Positions 60,536-64,000 of a stretch of DNA of 64,000 bases are shown piece after piece. How positions within the stretch are numbered: the first letter of the stretch is position 1; every line of letters starts with the position of its first letter. The translations under genes were made by a program, and so were the position numbers. This stretch comes from Collinsella sp. (GTDB lineage: Bacteria; Actinomycetota; Coriobacteriia; Coriobacteriales; Coriobacteriaceae). The stretch is from positions 10,489 to 74,488 of the forward strand of contig JAGZQO010000008.1 of the NCBI GenBank assembly GCA_018382125.1. Reading direction: 5' to 3'. The notes below the pieces were generated by a model. The model did not search any database. It was not told the origin of the DNA and worked only from the letters and a program-made list of their open reading frames with translations.

Positions 60536-61273
60536 ATGGATAACTATTTGGACTTGATGCGCGCTCGCCGCGAGCAGATTCTGGAACGTTTTTATGCGGC
60601 GCTCGATCGCGCAGGCCGTCCCCACGACGCCGCGCGCCTCATTGCCGTGTCCAAGACCGTTGGTGTCGATGAGACCGTTGCCGCCATCCAGGCGGGGTAT
60701 CGCCATTTTGCCGAGAACCGCCCGCAGGAGCTGGTTCGCAAGCTCACGGGTCTGGCGGAGCATCCGGAGCTGCCCGAGGTGCGCTTCGATATGATCGGCA
60801 ACCTGCAGACCAATAAGATCAATGCGGTGCTGGGCTCAGCCGAGCTGATTCACTCGGTGGGTTCGCTGCATCTGGCGCAGGCGATCTCGAGCCGTGCTGT
60901 CCGCAAGATTGAGGCAGGCGAGCTCGCCGGCCCCCAGCGTGTGCTCATCGAGGTCAATGTGAGTGGTGAGGAGTCGAAGGGAGGCTTTTCGCCCGATGAG
61001 ATTCGCGCCGCCGCGGGTGAGCTTGCGGAACTTGAGGGAATTTGCGTGCAGGGGCTTATGACTATGGCGCCCCGGGGGAATAAGGATGTGGCACGCCGCA
61101 CCTTTGCGGGGCTTCGTGAGCTGAGGGATGAGCTGGAGGCGGCGCATCCCGATTTGAACCTGCCTGAGCTTTCCTGCGGCATGAGCGAGGACTTTGAGTC
61201 TGCCCTTGAGGAGGGCTCTACGCTCGTTCGCCTGGGCAGGGTAGTATTTAGCCCGGAGTTTGCAGTAAAATAA
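60536..61273 (+). CDS. yggS: YggS/PLPBP pyridoxal phosphate homeostasis protein
   Basis: A 245-residue single-domain PLP-binding barrel related to alanine racemase (YlmE). The PLP lysine is in LIAVSKTVG (about 36-44). HFAENRPQEL, FDMIGNLQTNK, VSGEESKGGF and LSCGMSEDFESALEEGSTLVRLG are family landmarks. ATG at 60536 has CGGAGGCG upstream. It normally follows pgeF/ylmD. Here the phosphate operon lies between. Confidence 0.93.
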   Translation: MDNYLDLMRARREQILERFYAALDRAGRPHDAARLIAVSKTVGVDETVAAIQAGYRHFAENRPQELVRKLTGLAEHPELPEVRFDMIGNLQTNKINAVLGSAELIHSVGSLHLAQAISSRAVRKIEAGELAGPQRVLIEVNVSGEESKGGFSPDEIRAAAGELAELEGICVQGLMTMAPRGNKDVARRTFAGLRELRDELEAAHPDLNLPELSCGMSEDFESALEEGSTLVRLGRVVFSPEFAVK

Positions 61274-61333
61274 GGCTCTGAAGTGCGCACTGATTATCGG
61301 GGCGCCTGCACTAAACCGCGAGAGGACACAACC

Positions 61334-62056
61334 ATGGGCTTCCTTGACGAGATTAAAAATAAGATGCACCTGGGCGGCCAGCAGGGTTACGACCAGGGTT
61401 ATGGCCAGGACGACGACTACGGCTACGATGACGGCTATGACGATAGTTATCAGGGCAACGGCTACAGCGGTGCTTCGGGCGAGGGCTTCTACACCCAAGA
61501 CGAGCCGAGCAACGGCCTGCTTGGTCAGACGCGCCGCGGTGAAGCTGAGTCGGTTGCCGTGTATACGCGCTCCGGTCAGCTGGTCGGCGATGACTCCCGC
61601 CATGCCACGACGTATAATCCGCCTTCGCGCTCGCAGGACAGTGTTGCGAGCGGTTATCGTCCTGGTGCCTATGACACGCCGTCGAGCTACGCCGAGAACA
61701 CCCGCGCCCGTGCCGCCGCTGCGCCCGCGCCTGCACCGAGCGATGCCTCGGCCTATGCGAGCAATATCATCAACGCCACACCGCAGCTGCCGGCCTATGT
61801 CCTGCGCCCCGAGAGCTATGACGACGTGGAGACCGTGGTGCGCCGCGTTCGCACCAAGCAGCCTGTCGCACTGATTTTTGTGGGCGTACGCACCGAAGTT
61901 GCCAAGCGCGTCTTGGACTTCTCTTACGGCTTTGCCTGCGGTCTGGGTGCCACGGTCAAGGAGGTGGGCGACCGCGTGTTCATGGTGCTGCCCGCCGGTT
62001 GCGAGGTCAAAGATTCCGATCTCAAGAAGCTTCGTGCCGACGGCTACCTCAAGTAA
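61334..62056 (+). CDS. sepF: SepF, FtsZ membrane anchor
   Basis: A 240-residue SepF. The N-terminal amphipathic helix MGFLDEIKNKMHL anchors to the membrane, then comes an unusually long Tyr/Gly/Asp-rich linker (about 15-60) and a low-complexity region to 140. The SepF core (about 150-235) has LRPESYDDVETVVRRVRTKQPVAL, DFSYGFACGLGATVKEVGDRVFMVLP. It replaces FtsA, which is absent. GAGGACACAACC precedes the ATG, a modest site. Confidence 0.92.
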   Translation: MGFLDEIKNKMHLGGQQGYDQGYGQDDDYGYDDGYDDSYQGNGYSGASGEGFYTQDEPSNGLLGQTRRGEAESVAVYTRSGQLVGDDSRHATTYNPPSRSQDSVASGYRPGAYDTPSSYAENTRARAAAAPAPAPSDASAYASNIINATPQLPAYVLRPESYDDVETVVRRVRTKQPVALIFVGVRTEVAKRVLDFSYGFACGLGATVKEVGDRVFMVLPAGCEVKDSDLKKLRADGYLK

Positions 62057-62077
62057 AGACAAGACGAGGAGATTCCC

Positions 62078-62359
62078 ATCAACATCTACACTATCGTCCA
62101 GCTGGTCAACACGCTGTTCAACTTCTATTCCACGCTCATTATCGTCTACTGCTTTATGACGTGGATTCCCATGAAGCAGGGTGGTTTGCTTCAGGATATT
62201 GCCGCGGTGCTTGATAGCGTGTGCGGTCCGTGGCTTAACCTGTTCCGTCGTTTCATCCCGCCGATGGGCGGTATCGATTTTTCGCCGGTCGTTGCGATTA
62301 TTGCGTTGCAGTTGGTGCAGAGGCTGGTTCTGCAGCTTCTTATAGGTATACTCGTGTAG
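62078..62359 (+). CDS. yggT: YggT family membrane protein with apparent AUC start
   Basis: A 93-residue protein of the YggT (YlmG) family with two hydrophobic segments. The first half (INIYTIVQLVNTLFNF, then IVYCFMTWIPM) aligns with normal YggT N-termini that begin about one residue before this point, and SVCGPWLNLFRRFIPPMGGIDFSPVV is the family core. No ATG, GTG or TTG exists between the sepF stop and residue 26. GAGGAG at 62066-62071 is 6 bases before ATC 62078, an ideal ribosome site. The ATT at 62072 is too close. The first in-frame ATG (62156) would delete the first membrane span. An AUC start, or a G-to-C error or mutation of an ATG, is the best reading. Confidence 0.75.
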   Translation: MNIYTIVQLVNTLFNFYSTLIIVYCFMTWIPMKQGGLLQDIAAVLDSVCGPWLNLFRRFIPPMGGIDFSPVVAIIALQLVQRLVLQLLIGILV

Positions 62360-62420
62360 AACTGACTTAGTAACTTACGTCGGGCGTGTAGCGCCGAGGC
62401 GATGAAAAAGGAGACTTGTT

Positions 62421-63095
62421 ATGGCTATTACCCCTGCAGACATCCAGGCTCAGACTTTCTCTGAGGCCAAGCGTGGCTACGATCCTGCTGAGGTCGACGT
62501 CTTCTTGGAGACGCTGTCCTCCGAGGTTGACGCTATGCTCGCTAAGATCGTCGACCTTAAGGGTCGTCTGACTGCTACCGAGCAGCAGCTTGCCGATGCG
62601 CAGGCTCAGCTTGCCCAGGCTCAGGATGCCACCGCCCAGGCCGCTCCTGCCGCCCCCGTGGCTGCTCCCGCCCCTGACTTCTCCGCTCAGGAGCGCCAGA
62701 TTTCCGCTGCCTTGATCGCTGCCCAGCAGACCGCTGATACCATCGTCAACGATGCCAACGAGAACGCTGAGCGTATCCGCAACGAGGCTGACGCCAAGGC
62801 CCGCGAGGTTATCCGCCAGGCTCTGACTGAGAAGCAGGCCGAGCTCGAGGAGATCGATCGTCTCAAGGCTTCCCGTGAGGAGTTCAAGGCCGAGTATCTC
62901 AAGCTCATCCAGCACTTCATGGACGATGCCCAGAACTCCTTCCCGGCCGATCTCATGGCCTCCACACCGGTCGGTTCTGCCGCTTCTCCTGCGGTGACTG
63001 TTCCCGCCGAGCCGCTGCCCGTCGCTGACCCGGTTGTCCCCGTGGCCGATCCCTTCGCCCCGATCGACAACTTCGCTGCCGACGACCTGGACTAG
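62421..63095 (+). CDS. divIVA: DivIVA domain protein
   Basis: A 224-residue DivIVA. The lipid-binding head MAITPADIQAQTFSEAKRGYDPAEVDVFLE is intact, followed by a coiled coil (about 35-70), an Ala/Pro linker, a second long coiled coil (about 90-165) and a Pro/Val-rich tail. It marks curved membrane at poles and septa. AAGGAG precedes the ATG. It ends the ylm block. Confidence 0.94.
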   Translation: MAITPADIQAQTFSEAKRGYDPAEVDVFLETLSSEVDAMLAKIVDLKGRLTATEQQLADAQAQLAQAQDATAQAAPAAPVAAPAPDFSAQERQISAALIAAQQTADTIVNDANENAERIRNEADAKAREVIRQALTEKQAELEEIDRLKASREEFKAEYLKLIQHFMDDAQNSFPADLMASTPVGSAASPAVTVPAEPLPVADPVVPVADPFAPIDNFAADDLD

Positions 63096-63121
63096 CGCCA
63101 GAGCTACAATCTCGTGTCCTT

Positions 63122-63155
63122 AAGAGGAGCTCGCACCTGCGGGCTCCTCTTTTGT
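63122..63155 (+). terminator. Intrinsic terminator after divIVA
   Basis: A perfect 9-bp stem AAGAGGAGC-12-GCTCCTCTT followed by TTG. Confidence 0.85.
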
Positions 63156-63174
63156 GGCTGCATACGGGTTGGGA

Positions 63175-63216
63175 AACAAAACGCCGAGCTCTGCGTGTGA
63201 TAGGGCAGAACTCGGC
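63175..63216 (-). terminator. Intrinsic terminator after the nitroreductase gene
   Basis: GCCGAG(C)TCTGC at 63183-63194 pairs with GCAGA(A)CTCGGC at 63205-63216. The minus strand continues GTTTTGTTT. Confidence 0.85.
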
Positions 63217-63261
63217 AAAGGGCGCGTGGTAAAAAGTAGATTTTAGGGCATGTGCCAAAAA

Positions 63262-63792
63262 CTACTTGAGGAGGAAGTCGGAGAGGGGAATGGTGCGGGC
63301 ATCGCGATGCTCGGGATCGGCGATGTGGTCGGCAGGATAGCCGCAGACGAGCATGTGATAGGGATAGACGCCCTCGGGCAGGTTGAACTGCTCCTGTGCC
63401 ACCTCGGGCTTAAAATGGCATACCCAACACGTTCCCAGGCCCTGCTCGGTGGCCTCCATCATCATCTGATCGCACACTATGGACGTATCGATTTCACTGG
63501 AATTCATCTGGTCATACGGGCGCACCCAAGCGTCTTCGGTAACGCTACAAATAAGGAAGATGAGCGGAGCGCCAAAGATAGATCCATCACGAGCAAACCG
63601 AGGCTGACAAGCAGCAGCCTTCTCCAGAAGCTCAGGCGTATCCAGCACCATCACACGAGAAGGATGATTATTACAAGCAGAAGGAGCAATCCGCCCAGCC
63701 TCAACAATGGCATCCACCACAGCCCGCTCAACAGAACGATCCTCAAACTCGCGACAAGAATACCGACCCCGAGCCAGATCCAAATAAGACAT
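63262..63792 (-). CDS. Nitroreductase family flavoprotein
   Basis: A 176-residue FMN-dependent nitroreductase-fold protein. The FMN phosphate motif RYSCREFEDRSVE is near 10-22 and APSACNNHPSRVMVL near 37-51. EATEQGLGTCWVCHF matches the second conserved block. ATG at 63792 has GGAGGG upstream. The frame extends further up without a ribosome site. Natural substrate unknown. These enzymes reduce nitroaromatics or quinones with NAD(P)H. Confidence 0.87.
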   Translation of the reverse strand: MSYLDLARGRYSCREFEDRSVERAVVDAIVEAGRIAPSACNNHPSRVMVLDTPELLEKAAACQPRFARDGSIFGAPLIFLICSVTEDAWVRPYDQMNSSEIDTSIVCDQMMMEATEQGLGTCWVCHFKPEVAQEQFNLPEGVYPYHMLVCGYPADHIADPEHRDARTIPLSDFLLK

Positions 63793-63825
63793 ACAAGCCC
63801 TCCAACAATTAAAAATCAAACAAAC

Positions 63826-63955
63826 CCAAAGTAACCCAAACAGTACCCAAAGCAGCAATCAGTCAAACGCTCATCAAGGGCCAAAGTGTCCGAACGGATA
63901 CCAAAGGTCCCTTCAGCCAAACCCCCCCCCATTGCGCTAAACCTATCAGCCAAAG
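63826..63955. repeat. Repeated CCAAAG hexamer upstream of the nitroreductase gene
   Basis: CCAAAG or CCAAAC occurs at 63826, 63836, 63847, 63881, 63901, 63917 and 63950. Most intervals (10, 11, 34, 20, 33) are near multiples of a DNA helical turn. The stretch is noncoding and upstream of a minus-strand gene. It may be a regulator array or simple-sequence chance. Confidence 0.4.
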
Positions 63956-64000
63956 TTCCAATGGTGGTACATAAGGGAGCGGGCCCGACCACAGATAACC

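Noticed and set aside
62156..62359. yggT starting at the first ATG
   Set aside because: This would remove the first membrane span and lacks a ribosome site, while a good site lies before ATC 62078.

Overview
This 64-kb window is a GC-rich (roughly 60% by eye) actinobacterial chromosome segment. The gene set points to an anaerobic gut member of the Coriobacteriia, most likely Collinsella. Reasons are the division cluster without ftsA but with sepF and divIVA, the arginine deiminase genes, fermentative acetate genes (two ackA, one pta), group I ECF transport, an LPXTG-anchored C69 peptidase and a D-aspartate ligase/racemase pair. No rRNA, tRNA, CRISPR array, prophage or transposase gene was seen. 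Species assignment is inference.

Layout. 1-2.3 kb: D-aspartate ligase and aspartate racemase, which would supply the peptidoglycan cross-bridge. 2.3-5.9 kb (minus): an ECF transporter operon led by a Trp-Trp-Trp leader peptide and terminator, suggesting tryptophan-controlled attenuation. 6-9.4 kb (minus): surface C69 dipeptidase, diacylglycerol-kinase-family lipid kinase and an untracked 30-residue membrane peptide. 9.4-13.6 kb: RNase D, YugP-type protease, exonuclease VII, HIT protein. 13.6-15.9 kb: a lower-GC LysR/MFS pair. 15.9-20 kb: tandem acetate kinases converging on pta. 20.2-22.5 kb: UDP-galactopyranose mutase and a glycosyltransferase. 22.8-29.2 kb (minus): P1 peptidase, Maf, DJ-1/PfpI, RlmD-type methyltransferase, polyphosphate kinase with a long tail. 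29.5-33.7 kb: arcA, ornithine carbamoyltransferase, YfcC/ArcD-type carrier. 34-39 kb: DUF1846, winged-helix regulator, pyrG, xerD.

39.4-63.1 kb is the cell wall and division supercluster: mraZ-rsmH-ftsL-ftsI-murF-mraY-murD-ftsW-murG-murC-murB-ftsQ-ftsZ-pgeF, then pstSCAB-phoU, then yggS-sepF-yggT-divIVA. The phosphate operon splits what is usually a continuous ylm block. murE and ddl are absent here. yggT appears to start at a rare AUC codon. A nitroreductase closes the window.

The most unusual content is intergenic. Two copies of a roughly 100-base nested-stem element (4954-5054 and 33854-33951) keep their internal-loop sequences while every stem differs in a compensated way, as expected of a structured RNA or single-stranded DNA element. 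A second family (18880-19006, 22483-22591, 22685-22809) has perfect but unrelated outer arms of 21-28 bp around a partly shared core. A third is an array of five 17-bp motifs at 18545-18718. Candidate regulatory sites include an MraZ-type TGGGG box on a strong promoter, a PHO-box-like repeat before pgeF-pst, and leader hairpins before several transport and fermentation genes.
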